Notes: generated by a model from the letters alone, not told the origin. A stretch of DNA of 64,000 nt from DASQZT01 sp963728965 (GCA_963728965.1 CAVSMH010000002.1:496001-560000); one strand, 5' to 3'. Numbered from the stretch's first letter, positions 50,094-58,107 are shown. Program-made: numbers and translations.

Positions 50094-52250
50094 TTACTTT
50101 CCGGCATGCTCCTTCTGAACGTCGAAGTCAGCGCCGGTGCCATGGCAAACGTCGCAACTCTCACCGAACTTGGGATCGGTGTTCGAAATGGCGTGAGACA
50201 GTGCCGATTTGTTCTGGTGGCACGCCGTGCAGGCCGAGGTCGTGGCCGGCGCCGGATCCAGAAGGCCCTGGGGATCGGTGACATTGTTCTTGCCGATGGG
50301 GAATGCGGCTTCCGAGTTGTTGACATGGCACATGTAGCACTTGGCCGTGTCGCCGGTCGAGCCGGTATCGCTCATGGTGGGATAGCGGACGCCAGTGAAA
50401 TCGTTATGGCTGCCGCCAAATCCGACGATGGTGTAGGTGGTGCCAAAATCGCTGGTCATCTTTTCGCCGGTATGGATCTTGTGGATCATCAGGGCGAAGT
50501 TGACGGCCTGCGGCGGCGCCGACTTGTCGGAGGCTACCGTTGCGCCGGGTCGCCTGCTGATGTCGGTCTCGCTCGGATTGTGGCACAGCACGCACTGCTC
50601 AATCTGGTTGCGGTTTTCGCCGTGCAGCGACAGGAACGAGTGGCAGTTGTTGCACTTGGCGATATCCACCACCTGCCGCCGCGGCTGGACCTTGGAGCCG
50701 TCCACGGAGAAGTAAGCGACCTTGTTGACCGCACCCACTTCGGTGGTGGTTTCCTGGGTGGTGCCGGGCAGCAGCGTGTACTGGCGGCGGCCTTCCATGC
50801 CGATGGCGAAGGTGCCGGTGGCGTCGGCCGGAATGGCGTGCGTGAACGTGTAGGTGCAGGTGCCATCGCCGCTGCAACTGGTGCTGGTGGGCGGAGTTTC
50901 GGAGACGTAGCCGTGGGTGGTCACGCCGGCGCCGAAATCGGTGTAGCCATAATCGGACGTGGGGCCGGCCAGAACCAGGCCGATGCGGTTCATTCCGCCG
51001 GTAAGATCGGCAATCGACAGCCCGTTGCCGTTGTTATCGCGAATGGTGAAAGTGACCGTGGGAGCCTTGCCGGCGACGCCGTTTTCGACCTTCAAAATCT
51101 GGAAGTTGAGACCCGGAGCCGATGCCGCGCGAGTGACGACCATGTGTGCGCCCAAAATGGATGCATCGAGCGGCAGATCGCCCTGCGGGGTGTGGCACTG
51201 GGCGCACTGCTGATCGCTCGCCTGGGGCAGGTTGACGTGGTTATTGCCGGTGGCGAAGTTCACGTTGTCGTGGCACGACCCGCATGCTTCGCGCGAAGGC
51301 TTTTTCAGCCAGGCGTCGGCCTGCGCAGCCTTCGTGCTCGATTCGTGGCAGAATTCGCAGCGGCGGATGTCCGATGGCATCGCCACTTCCGAATAGTCGG
51401 CTACGTCCTGGTTGTGGCCGATGATCTGGTAGGGGACGCCCGCCTTCACGCTGGGAAGTTCGTCGCCCATGTGGATCTTGTGCACGAAGACTTTCATGTC
51501 CACCGTGTTGCCCGTGTCGGGATCGACGGTTTGGGGAGTGTGGCACATGATGCACAGTTCCAGGCCGACCCGCGATCCGCCGTGAAAGGACAGCTTGTCG
51601 TGGCACTTGTTGCAGCTTTCGGTCTTGATGACTTCCCGCGGTGTGGCCGCGCCGCCGGAAGGCACGAAATCGTAGACCGCGGAATCGTAGGTGGTGCCGA
51701 GATCGAACTCGGTCAGGTTCCGGCTGCCATATACGCCGATGCGGTGGGTGGCGTCCGGATCATAGCTGCCGGCTGGCGGAGCGGCTTTCTGCTTGAACGT
51801 GTAGAGGTACTCGCCCAAAGCCACCGTCTGCGTCGTACCGCCGGAATCGGCGCCCGCCTGATTGGCCGTAACCTTGGTGATCGGGCTGGTCTGCGGGCGG
51901 GTCGCGTAAGACACGTACTGCGACTGGCCCTTCGGAATGAATGCTGCCAGAAAACTGACCGAGACGGCGCCCGGGGTCTGAACTCCCGACAAATCGAGGG
52001 GGAGCCCCTTGGGGTCGGACAACTTGTAATCGACGCTGATCGTGCCATCCGACGCAATTTTGGCTGAGACGATGCTGATCGTGAGTCCCGGCCGGACGAA
52101 GTTTACGGTGTTCGCGTCGGCATAATACGCCTTTTCATACCTGGTGAATCCGGTTCTCTTTGGCGCGCTCATCAAAAGCACCGAGCCCGCAACCAGCACG
52201 AAGGCCGCGGAGTAGCGCCCAACCGCGAAAACCGAAGAAGGAATCCGCAT
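50094..52250 (-). CDS. Decahaem outer-membrane cytochrome c, OmcA/MtrC family (copy 1)
   Basis: First gene of the cytochrome cluster; 718 residues. Ten CxxCH motifs (CNKCH, CIMCH, CEFCH, CGSCH, CAQCH, CNNCH, CVLCH, CYMCH, CTACH, CDVCH) in the same two-block layout as copy 2. Signal peptide MRIPSSVFAVGRYSAAFVLV, no lipobox. ATG 52250 has GGAG 8 bases upstream, deciding the start against a longer open frame to 52361. The C-terminal halves of copies 1 and 2 are nearly identical, including over 40 identical residues around CNNCH and CVLCH, so recent duplication or gene conversion is likely. Confidence 0.95.
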   Translation of the reverse strand: MRIPSSVFAVGRYSAAFVLVAGSVLLMSAPKRTGFTRYEKAYYADANTVNFVRPGLTISIVSAKIASDGTISVDYKLSDPKGLPLDLSGVQTPGAVSVSFLAAFIPKGQSQYVSYATRPQTSPITKVTANQAGADSGGTTQTVALGEYLYTFKQKAAPPAGSYDPDATHRIGVYGSRNLTEFDLGTTYDSAVYDFVPSGGAATPREVIKTESCNKCHDKLSFHGGSRVGLELCIMCHTPQTVDPDTGNTVDMKVFVHKIHMGDELPSVKAGVPYQIIGHNQDVADYSEVAMPSDIRRCEFCHESSTKAAQADAWLKKPSREACGSCHDNVNFATGNNHVNLPQASDQQCAQCHTPQGDLPLDASILGAHMVVTRAASAPGLNFQILKVENGVAGKAPTVTFTIRDNNGNGLSIADLTGGMNRIGLVLAGPTSDYGYTDFGAGVTTHGYVSETPPTSTSCSGDGTCTYTFTHAIPADATGTFAIGMEGRRQYTLLPGTTQETTTEVGAVNKVAYFSVDGSKVQPRRQVVDIAKCNNCHSFLSLHGENRNQIEQCVLCHNPSETDISRRPGATVASDKSAPPQAVNFALMIHKIHTGEKMTSDFGTTYTIVGFGGSHNDFTGVRYPTMSDTGSTGDTAKCYMCHVNNSEAAFPIGKNNVTDPQGLLDPAPATTSACTACHQNKSALSHAISNTDPKFGESCDVCHGTGADFDVQKEHAGK

Positions 52251-52600
52251 GCTAAATTCTCCAATCCAAAGAAACGAGTTACCCGTGCACTCCCCGGGCA
52301 GGAAGTCTACCCGTCCGACGGAGCCGTATCTGAAGGGTACCGAGCACACTCCCCAAAGCACTCACCACTCCAAAGCTAGAATGAGAGAATCGGATGCTCA
52401 AGGTATTTATTATCTTGATGTTGGGAAATTCCGCACAGCATTGTGGGATTCCGCGATATCCCTCGATTGGGTTAAAAAACGGACGTCACTGGGTGAAAAG
52501 GCACGACCGAGCGTGGGATGCCGCCTTTGGCCGCTGGGCGAGTTGGACAGCGCCCCGCCGGGTGGATACCCCCCTAAAGGAACTGGCGCCGCCGCTCCGG
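52251..52600. other. Intergenic region between divergent cytochrome and ABC genes
   Basis: No gene is called. The region has locally lower GC around 52390-52470 and the short sequences GCACTCCCC (52291-52299) and CACACTCCCC (52344-52353), which may be related binding sites for the cytochrome operon promoter. A 69-codon open frame at 52394-52603 has TAGAAT 11-12 bases upstream but mixed codon quality, so it is not annotated. No convincing -35/-10 pair was found on the minus strand. Confidence 0.35.
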
Positions 52601-52606
52601 TAGACT
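52601..52606 (+). promoter_or_regulatory. -10-like hexamer TAGACT, ABC exporter gene
   Basis: TAGACT (four of six matches) ends 7 bases before the GTG at 52614, the same spacing as at 7123, 17199 and 31880. Confidence 0.3.
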
Positions 52607-52613
52607 GAAGAAA

Positions 52614-54452
52614 GTGGAAGAAGAGGTCCTCGGCAAGGCATACGATTCCCGGCTGATGCGGCGGTTGTTAGGCTACATGCGCCCGTACCGGCCGCTGGTG
52701 GCGGTTTCGGTGGTGTTTCTCCTGGGGCAATCGCTTTTGCAGGTGCTGGGTCCGCTGCTCACCAAAACCGCGGTGGATCGCTACCTGGAACACCGCCCGA
52801 ACCTTCAGCCGACGTTCCTCGATTCCCTGCTGCCCTCCGACCCGTGGGCGGGGCTGGCGCGGATCGGCCTGCTTTACCTGGGCGTGCTGGTAGGCACCCT
52901 GGTGTGCGAATTCGTCCAGACCTATCTGATGCAGTACACCGGTCAGCTCGCCATGTTCGACCTGCGGCGCCAGTTGATGGAGCATCTCCAGAAGCTCGAC
53001 CTCGCCTTTTACGACCGGAACCCCGTGGGACGCCTGGTGACCCGCGTCACTACCGATGTGGATGTGCTCAACGATCTGTTCGCATCCGGGCTGGTGACCA
53101 TCCTGGGCGACGTCCTGGTGCTGAGCTTCATCGTTGCCATCATGTTCCGCCTGAGCCCGGCGCTCACCGGCATCATGCTGGCAGCCATGCCCGTGGTCAT
53201 CGTGGCGACCCTGGTCTTCCGGCGAACGGTCATCGGGAGTTACCGGCGCATTCGCGTGGCAATTGCGCGCATTAACGCCTACCTCCAGGAGCATATTACC
53301 GGTATCGTGGTGCTCCAACTGTTCAATCGTGAAGAGCGTAGCTCGGGCGAATTCGAGCAGATCAACCGCCAGCACATGGATGCCTACAAGGATGCCATCA
53401 CAGCCTATGGGTGGTTTTACCCGCTGGTGGAGTTCATCTCGATGCTGGCGCTGGCCGGAATCCTGAGCTACGGCGGATGGCGGATCCAGCGCGGCGGCCT
53501 GACGCTGGGCATCGTGGTGGCCTTTTTGCAGTACGGTCTGCGCTTCTTCCGGCCGATTCAGGATTTAAGCGAGAAGTACAACATCCTGCAATCGGCCATG
53601 GCTTCCTCCGAGCGCATTTTCAAACTGCTTGACACCACGGCCACGGTACTGCCGCCGGCCGTGCCGCGGCCCGCCCCCGGAGCCCTCGGCAGGATCGAGT
53701 TCGACCACGTCTGGTTCGCTTATAAGGATGAAGACTGGGTGCTGTGCGATGTCAGCTTTGCCGTCGAACCGGGGGAGACCATCGCGGTGGTCGGGCATAC
53801 CGGCGCCGGCAAGACTACTCTCACCAGCCTGCTGCTGCGGTTTTACGATGTCCAGAGGGGCAGCATCCGCGTGGGCGGAGTAGACATACGCGAACTGGAC
53901 CCGCAGGAGCTGCGCCGCCAGTTCGGCGTGGTTTTGCAGGACCCCTACCTGTTCACCGGCACGCTCGAAGAAAACATCCGCCTGGGAACGGAGAGCATCC
54001 GGCGGGAAGAGGTGGAGGCCGCGGCCGAACAGGTCAACCTGCTCGATTTCATCCGCACCCTGCCGGAGGGCTTTTCACAAGCCATACGCGAGCGGGGTAC
54101 GGGCCTGTCCACCGGCCAGAAGCAGTTGATCAGTTTCGCCCGCGCGCTGGCTCACAACCCGCGATACCTGATCCTGGATGAGGCCACCTCGAGCGTCGAT
54201 ACCGAAACCGAGTTCCGTGTGCGTGAAGCGCTGGGGCGCATGGTAGAGGGGCGCACCTCGATCGTCATTGCGCACCGGCTCTCTACGATTCAGCGCGCCG
54301 ACCGGATTCTGGTAATGCACAAGGGGCGCCTGCGGGAATCCGGGACCCACCAGGAGCTGCTGGCCCACCGAGGCATTTATTGGAAGCTGTACCAGCTTCA
54401 ATACAAGGACCAGGAGCTGCGCGGCACCCCTGCACCGTCGGTGGTTCGGTAG
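52614..54452 (+). CDS. ABC-type exporter, fused permease-ATPase (MsbA/MdlB-like)
   Basis: A 612-residue half-transporter exporting lipid, peptide or drug. Six N-terminal helices (about 25-330), then a nucleotide-binding domain: Walker A GHTGAGKTT (Lys400), Q-loop VVLQDPYLFTGTLEENIR, signature LSTGQKQLISFARAL, Walker B YLILDEATSSVDTETE and H-loop IVIAHRLSTIQRAD. GTG start. It stands alone, so a homodimer is likely or the partner is elsewhere. Substrate unknown. Confidence 0.95.
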   Translation: MEEEVLGKAYDSRLMRRLLGYMRPYRPLVAVSVVFLLGQSLLQVLGPLLTKTAVDRYLEHRPNLQPTFLDSLLPSDPWAGLARIGLLYLGVLVGTLVCEFVQTYLMQYTGQLAMFDLRRQLMEHLQKLDLAFYDRNPVGRLVTRVTTDVDVLNDLFASGLVTILGDVLVLSFIVAIMFRLSPALTGIMLAAMPVVIVATLVFRRTVIGSYRRIRVAIARINAYLQEHITGIVVLQLFNREERSSGEFEQINRQHMDAYKDAITAYGWFYPLVEFISMLALAGILSYGGWRIQRGGLTLGIVVAFLQYGLRFFRPIQDLSEKYNILQSAMASSERIFKLLDTTATVLPPAVPRPAPGALGRIEFDHVWFAYKDEDWVLCDVSFAVEPGETIAVVGHTGAGKTTLTSLLLRFYDVQRGSIRVGGVDIRELDPQELRRQFGVVLQDPYLFTGTLEENIRLGTESIRREEVEAAAEQVNLLDFIRTLPEGFSQAIRERGTGLSTGQKQLISFARALAHNPRYLILDEATSSVDTETEFRVREALGRMVEGRTSIVIAHRLSTIQRADRILVMHKGRLRESGTHQELLAHRGIYWKLYQLQYKDQELRGTPAPSVVR

Positions 54453-54491
54453 GGTCCCAGCCGGATCGCCACAGGCGCCGCCGCGACGAAC

Positions 54492-54848
54492 TCAGGAGGC
54501 CTTTTTGGCCAGCCACTCGATGGAGTTGCCGCCCGCTTCCACCGTGAACTGGATCTCGGTGGGGCTGTGGATCTTGCCCTTGTAGTTCAGCTTCATTTCA
54601 TTGTCGCCGAAATGTCCGGTGATGGTGAAGGTGACGGTATCACCCTCCACCTTGCCATCGGTGATTTCGGACTTGCCCATCATGGAGCTGACCGTCTCTC
54701 CGGTGAGCTTCGTACCTTCCTGTTTGAACACGAAAGTCCGCTCCATGCCGCCATTGGGGCCTTCGGCAGTGGCTTTCCAGTGACCCGTAATATCAGCGGC
54801 AACGGCGACAGCCGCGAAGAGCACCAGCAGGACCAGCAGACGCTTCAT
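54492..54848 (-). CDS. Small secreted beta-rich protein
   Basis: Not recognised by name. 118 residues: a clear signal peptide (MKRLLVLLVLFAAVAVAA) followed by a roughly 100-residue beta-rich domain (ITGHWKATAEGPNGGMERTF, KLTGETVSSMMGKSEI) reminiscent of small calycin-like periplasmic proteins. AGGAGG lies 6 bases before the ATG. Convergent with the ABC gene. Confidence 0.75.
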   Translation of the reverse strand: MKRLLVLLVLFAAVAVAADITGHWKATAEGPNGGMERTFVFKQEGTKLTGETVSSMMGKSEITDGKVEGDTVTFTITGHFGDNEMKLNYKGKIHSPTEIQFTVEAGGNSIEWLAKKAS

Positions 54849-55034
54849 CGAATCCTCCTATTCCGGTATGAATGTCAACCGAAGCGGGGCCCCGAGCAGA
54901 ATCGGAACCCAGGCTCCACCGCGTTTCGGCATGCACCACATACTAACATTGGTCAACAGGCGCGTTGGCGGACCGCCGTGAGTTCGACGGAGCCACGATG
55001 CGCTGTTCGCCCGGCGCGGCACCGGACCTTGTTT
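54849..55034. other. Intergenic region upstream of the DksA-like gene
   Basis: Part of a 377-base gap. Nothing coding is seen here; the promoter-side elements (three TGTAAA repeats, -35/-10 and a leader hairpin) lie from 55035 onward and are listed separately. Confidence 0.5.
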
Positions 55035-55071
55035 TGTAAAGGACGGTACGGCTTTTGTAAATCTCTGTAAA
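55035..55071 (+). promoter_or_regulatory. Three TGTAAA repeats in helical phase
   Basis: TGTAAA occurs at 55035-55040, 55056-55061 and 55066-55071. The spacings, 21 and 10 bases, are two turns and one turn of DNA, so all three lie on one face, ending 13 bases before the -35. The first two are part of a longer TTTTGTAAA. This fits binding sites for an activator or an UP-like element. Confidence 0.4.
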
Positions 55072-55084
55072 ATTCGAGCCGAAG

Positions 55085-55114
55085 TTGACATTTCCCGGCG
55101 TCTCCCGTTATACT
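55085..55114 (+). promoter_or_regulatory. Strong sigma-70-like promoter
   Basis: TTGACA (55085-55090, perfect) and TATACT (55109-55114, five of six) are separated by 18 bases. Transcription would begin near 55121, giving a leader of about 105 bases to the ATG at 55226. Confidence 0.7.
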
Positions 55115-55159
55115 TCACAGTCCGCACTGCATTGACCCTTCCGGAGCTTGCAACTTTTC

Positions 55160-55182
55160 CCGATGAGTGTGCGTCTCATCGG
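55160..55182 (+). promoter_or_regulatory. Leader hairpin of the DksA-like gene
   Basis: CCGATGAG (55160-55167) pairs exactly with CTCATCGG (55175-55182) around a 7-base loop inside the predicted leader. It may stabilise or regulate the mRNA. It is not followed by a T run, so it is not a classical terminator. Confidence 0.4.
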
Positions 55183-55225
55183 TCTGGTGCATTAATACCG
55201 TAATTATAGAGAAACGAGTGCGATT

Positions 55226-55627
55226 ATGAAGAACGGACCCAAGCCGAAAACCGCCCACCATAAGAAGATTCTTGAAAACAAGGCGGACGAAGTCCGGCGC
55301 AGCATGTCCGCGCAGAAAGCGGCCCAACTGGTAGCGCGTCTCGATTGCCCTTCCGACGAAGGCGATCTGAGCCAGCAGCATCACGAAGAATGGATTTTTC
55401 TCAACCGGAATACCATAGACATGAAGCTGTTGAGGGAGATCTCGGACGCCCTGCACCGCCTGGACGAGGGGCAGTACGGAATCTGCCTGGAGTGTGAGGA
55501 GCCGATTTCGAGCAAGCGGCTGGACGCCGTACCGTGGGCGCGCTATTGTGTGACGTGTCAGGAGCAGATCGCCGCCCGGATCGCGGCCGGCGAGTTCGTG
55601 GACGAGTACCAGGAAGCCCGCGGATGA
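55226..55627 (+). CDS. DksA/TraR-type zinc-finger protein
   Basis: A 133-residue protein of the DksA fold: N-terminal coiled-coil (ILENKADEVRRSMSAQKAAQ), acidic centre and a C4 zinc finger with Cys87, Cys90, Cys108 and Cys111 (CLECEEPI... CVTC). Family members bind the RNA polymerase secondary channel and modulate stringent-response promoters. The acidic coiled-coil tip (DxxDxA) of DksA is not obvious, so partial function is possible. Its strong promoter and phased repeats indicate controlled expression. Overlaps the next gene by 4 bases. Confidence 0.85.
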   Translation: MKNGPKPKTAHHKKILENKADEVRRSMSAQKAAQLVARLDCPSDEGDLSQQHHEEWIFLNRNTIDMKLLREISDALHRLDEGQYGICLECEEPISSKRLDAVPWARYCVTCQEQIAARIAAGEFVDEYQEARG

Positions 55628-55941
55628 CCCTGGTGGATCTGCGCAAGCTCTCGATCCGCCGCCATCTTCAGATCCGTTTTCAGATTCGCGGGGGCAGGGA
55701 GTGCGTGATCACCGAGAAGGGGATCGCCGAAGTCCCGGGCGTGAAGGGCGTACCCGATTTCAATCTGGAGGAAGAACTGGCCGCCGCTGGTGAATTCCTG
55801 CTGGAATCCGTAGCTGCGCCGGCCGGTAAGCGCGAAGTGCGAAGACAGGAAGCACCGCGCCGGATCCCTCGGGAAGAACTCATCCGGATGGCAGGTTCCG
55901 GCACGGCGGCCGCCGGCCATGCCGAGCACGAAGAGGAGTAG
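55624..55941 (+). CDS. Small hypothetical protein coupled to the DksA-like gene
   Basis: Not recognised. A 105-residue soluble protein with a beta-rich N-terminal half (RHLQIRFQIRGGRECVITEK) and a charged C-terminal half (RRQEAPRRIPREELIRMAGS). The ATG lies in an ATGA overlap with the DksA-like stop, so co-translation is expected. A small regulatory partner is possible. Confidence 0.65.
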   Translation: MTLVDLRKLSIRRHLQIRFQIRGGRECVITEKGIAEVPGVKGVPDFNLEEELAAAGEFLLESVAAPAGKREVRRQEAPRRIPREELIRMAGSGTAAAGHAEHEEE

Positions 55942-56205
55942 CTAACCGCGGCCTGATCGGGTCAATGGCGGGCAGCGGCGCGTGCCACGACCTGGGACGG
56001 GAACCGGCCGGCGCCCCGCCCAACGAACGTCGCTGCCCGCAGGTCACACCCCCACCGACTGGCACCTCGCGTCTCGTGCGCTTCGGGGCGCAGGACAGGA
56101 CCGTAACGGAACTCCCGGCCCGCACCGGAGGGGGGTGAATAGTGTACAATACAATCGCCGTTCGGAACTGTTTTACTTGCCCGAAAAGGGCTTTTGGGAG
56201 CTGTG

Positions 56206-56517
56206 ATGGAAAAACCGGCGCAAAACATACAAGACAGCTTTTTAAACAACGCTCGTAAGGACAAAATCGTCCTCACCATCTACTTGATGAGCGGCGTAAA
56301 GCTCTCCGGTCGGATCAAGAGCTTCGACAAATACTCGCTGGTACTCGAGACGAACAATCAGGAGCAGTTGATCTTCAAACACGCCATCTCGACGGTGGTC
56401 ACGCAGAAGTCGTCCCACTCCTATTCCAGTTCCAGCAGTTCCCAAGCGGTATCCCAAAGTAGCTCGACCGGCAACGCACCCGGTGTTCCGGTGCACGCCG
56501 AATCGTCGGAGGCTTAG
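56206..56517 (+). CDS. hfq: RNA chaperone Hfq
   Basis: Canonical Sm-fold RNA chaperone that pairs small RNAs with mRNAs; 103 residues. Sm1 is IVLTIYLMSGVKLSGRIKSF (21-40) with the FDKYSLVLE segment, and Sm2 contains the proximal-face LIFKHAISTVV (Lys58, His59). A Ser-rich C-terminal tail (SSHSYSSSSSSQAVSQSSST) follows. GGGAG precedes the ATG at 56206; the upstream TTG at 56194 is less likely. TACAAT at 56145-56150 may be the promoter. hflX follows almost immediately, the same pairing as in enterobacteria. Confidence 0.96.
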   Translation: MEKPAQNIQDSFLNNARKDKIVLTIYLMSGVKLSGRIKSFDKYSLVLETNNQEQLIFKHAISTVVTQKSSHSYSSSSSSQAVSQSSSTGNAPGVPVHAESSEA

Positions 56518-57847
56518 GATTCGAACCACGTCCCTCCCCAATACGCCGCCGCGCGAGCGGGCGATCCTGGTGGGAGTCGAGTGGAAATCGCGCGCCACAT
56601 CCGCTCACCGGGCCGCGGTTCGCACCACGGGGGAGTCTTTGGACGAACTGGCGGAACTGGCTGCTACCGCCGGGGCCACGGTTGCGGATCGCGTGGTGCA
56701 GGTCCGGCCGGCCCCCGAAGCGGCCACCCTGCTGGGGCTTGGCAAGGTTCGCGAACTGGCGGAAGCGGTGGCCTCCGGCAGCGCGGATGTAGTCATTTTC
56801 GATCACGACCTGACCCCTACCCAGCAGCGCAATCTCGAAAAAGAGATCCAGGCGAAAGTCATCGACCGCACTCAGCTCATCCTGGACATCTTCGCCTCGC
56901 GGGCGCGCACGCGCGAGGGCCGGCTGCAGGTGGAACTCGCCCAATTGAATTATCTGCTCCCGCGCCTCACCGGGAGAGGGGTGGAGATGTCGCGGCTGGG
57001 CGGCGGCATCGGTACGCGAGGCCCTGGCGAAACGCAGCTCGAAACGGACCGGCGGCGAATCTCGCGGCGCATCAAGAAAATCGAGGATGAACTGGAGGGC
57101 GTGCGCGCCGGCCGGGCGTTGCACCGGCAGCGGCGCAGCGCCGTGCCGCTGGCGACCCTGGCGCTGGCTGGCTACACCAACGCTGGCAAGTCGACCCTGT
57201 TCAACCGCCTCACCCAAGCTGCCGTACTGGCGGATGCGCGTATGTTCGCCACGCTCGATCCGACGGTCCGTCCGCTGGTGCTGCCCTCGCGTCGCAAAGT
57301 CCTGCTGAGCGACACGGTGGGCTTTATCGGCAACCTCCCCACCACCCTGGTGAAGGCGTTCCGCGCAACGCTGGAGGAAGTCAACGAAGCTTCCCTGGTC
57401 CTACACGTGGTGGACGTATCGTCTCCTGCGGCGGCCGAGCACTTGGCCCATGTGCGCAAGGTGCTGGCTGAGATCGGTGCGGCGCAGATCCCGCCGATTC
57501 TGGTGATGAACAAAATGGACCGCTTGTCCACCTCGGAAGACGAGTCGGCCACCTTGCGGCGGCGTCTCCTGGCTGATGCCGGCGAGCAGGCCGACGCTCC
57601 CGCGGTGGCCGAGGTGTCGGCGCTTACCGGCTTCGGCATCGGCCGGCTGCTGGAGGTGATCGACCAGGTGCTCCCTGTGGATCCTGTGGTTCGCGCCAGT
57701 TTTCGGCTGCGTGCCGACGATGGCGCCAGCCTGGCTCTGCTGCACGAGTTCGGCCGGGTTCTCGAGACCCGGTATGATGATGAATACTGCCGTGTCGAGG
57801 CCGAAGTACCGGAATCGCTGCGGCGCCGGCTCCGCCCCCGCCGGTAG
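56483..57847 (+). CDS. hflX: Ribosome-associated GTPase HflX
   Basis: GTPase that splits stalled 70S ribosomes. The N-terminal HflX domain (VGVEWKSRATSAHRAAVRTT; VIFDHDLTPTQQRNLEKEIQ; DIFASRARTREGRLQVELAQ; GGGIGTRGPGETQLETDRRR) and the G domain are clear: G1 GYTNAGKST, G3 DTVGFIGNLP, G4 NKMD. The frame can be read from GTG 56483 (overlapping hfq) or from ATT 56519, which has GGAGG at ideal 6-base spacing; the standard start codon is listed here. Length is 454 residues from the GTG, 442 from the ATT. Confidence 0.95.
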   Translation: MFRCTPNRRRLRIRTTSLPNTPPRERAILVGVEWKSRATSAHRAAVRTTGESLDELAELAATAGATVADRVVQVRPAPEAATLLGLGKVRELAEAVASGSADVVIFDHDLTPTQQRNLEKEIQAKVIDRTQLILDIFASRARTREGRLQVELAQLNYLLPRLTGRGVEMSRLGGGIGTRGPGETQLETDRRRISRRIKKIEDELEGVRAGRALHRQRRSAVPLATLALAGYTNAGKSTLFNRLTQAAVLADARMFATLDPTVRPLVLPSRRKVLLSDTVGFIGNLPTTLVKAFRATLEEVNEASLVLHVVDVSSPAAAEHLAHVRKVLAEIGAAQIPPILVMNKMDRLSTSEDESATLRRRLLADAGEQADAPAVAEVSALTGFGIGRLLEVIDQVLPVDPVVRASFRLRADDGASLALLHEFGRVLETRYDDEYCRVEAEVPESLRRRLRPRR

Positions 57848-58057
57848 TTATCCACGGTTGTGGAAAAAATTGTGGGAAACCCCCGGCGCATTTTCGCAAG
57901 CCCTCACCAAATCAGCCACTTAAGAGATCTTGAACCAGCCCTGGGCAGGGCCCGATAAGCCCTTTGATTCCAAGCAATTAGAGTTGAATTCACACAGGTT
58001 CTTATTGCCGTCCACCGCGGGCGCCGAGGCGCGGCGGAGAATTTGCTGTTTTCCACA
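57848..58057. other. DnaA-box-like cluster between hflX and tRNA-Met
   Basis: Four sequences resemble the DnaA box TTATCCACA: TTATCCACG at 57848-57856 (8 of 9), TGTGGAAAA on the opposite strand at 57859-57867 (8 of 9), TGTGGGAAA at 57871-57879 (7 of 9) and TTTTCCACA at 58049-58057 (8 of 9). The first two face each other. No dnaA, dnaN or AT-rich unwinding element is adjacent. It could be an origin, a DnaA-titration site or coincidence; no gene lies in the interval. Confidence 0.35.
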
Positions 58058-58107
58058 GTTCGAGTCTGCTCGCCGAGACGTTTTCGCATCTTCACCGGGC
58101 GGTTTGC

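Noticed and set aside
47839..52067. Two very long plus-strand open frames (759 and 653 codons) opposite the decahaem cytochromes
   Set aside because: They are exact antisense shadows: the minus strand carries ten CxxCH motifs per gene, signal peptides and ribosome-binding sites, while the plus frames have Val/Gly/His-rich composition typical of GC-rich antisense reading.
52394..52603. A 69-codon plus-strand frame with TAGAAT upstream between the cytochrome and ABC genes
   Set aside because: Codon quality is mixed, no ribosome-binding site, no recognisable domain; the second half reads like ordinary GC-rich non-coding DNA. Mentioned in the intergenic note only.
54498..54515. GGCC-TTTTT-GGCC hairpin as a rho-independent terminator
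   Set aside because: The T run is in the loop, not after the stem, and the site is inside a coding sequence.
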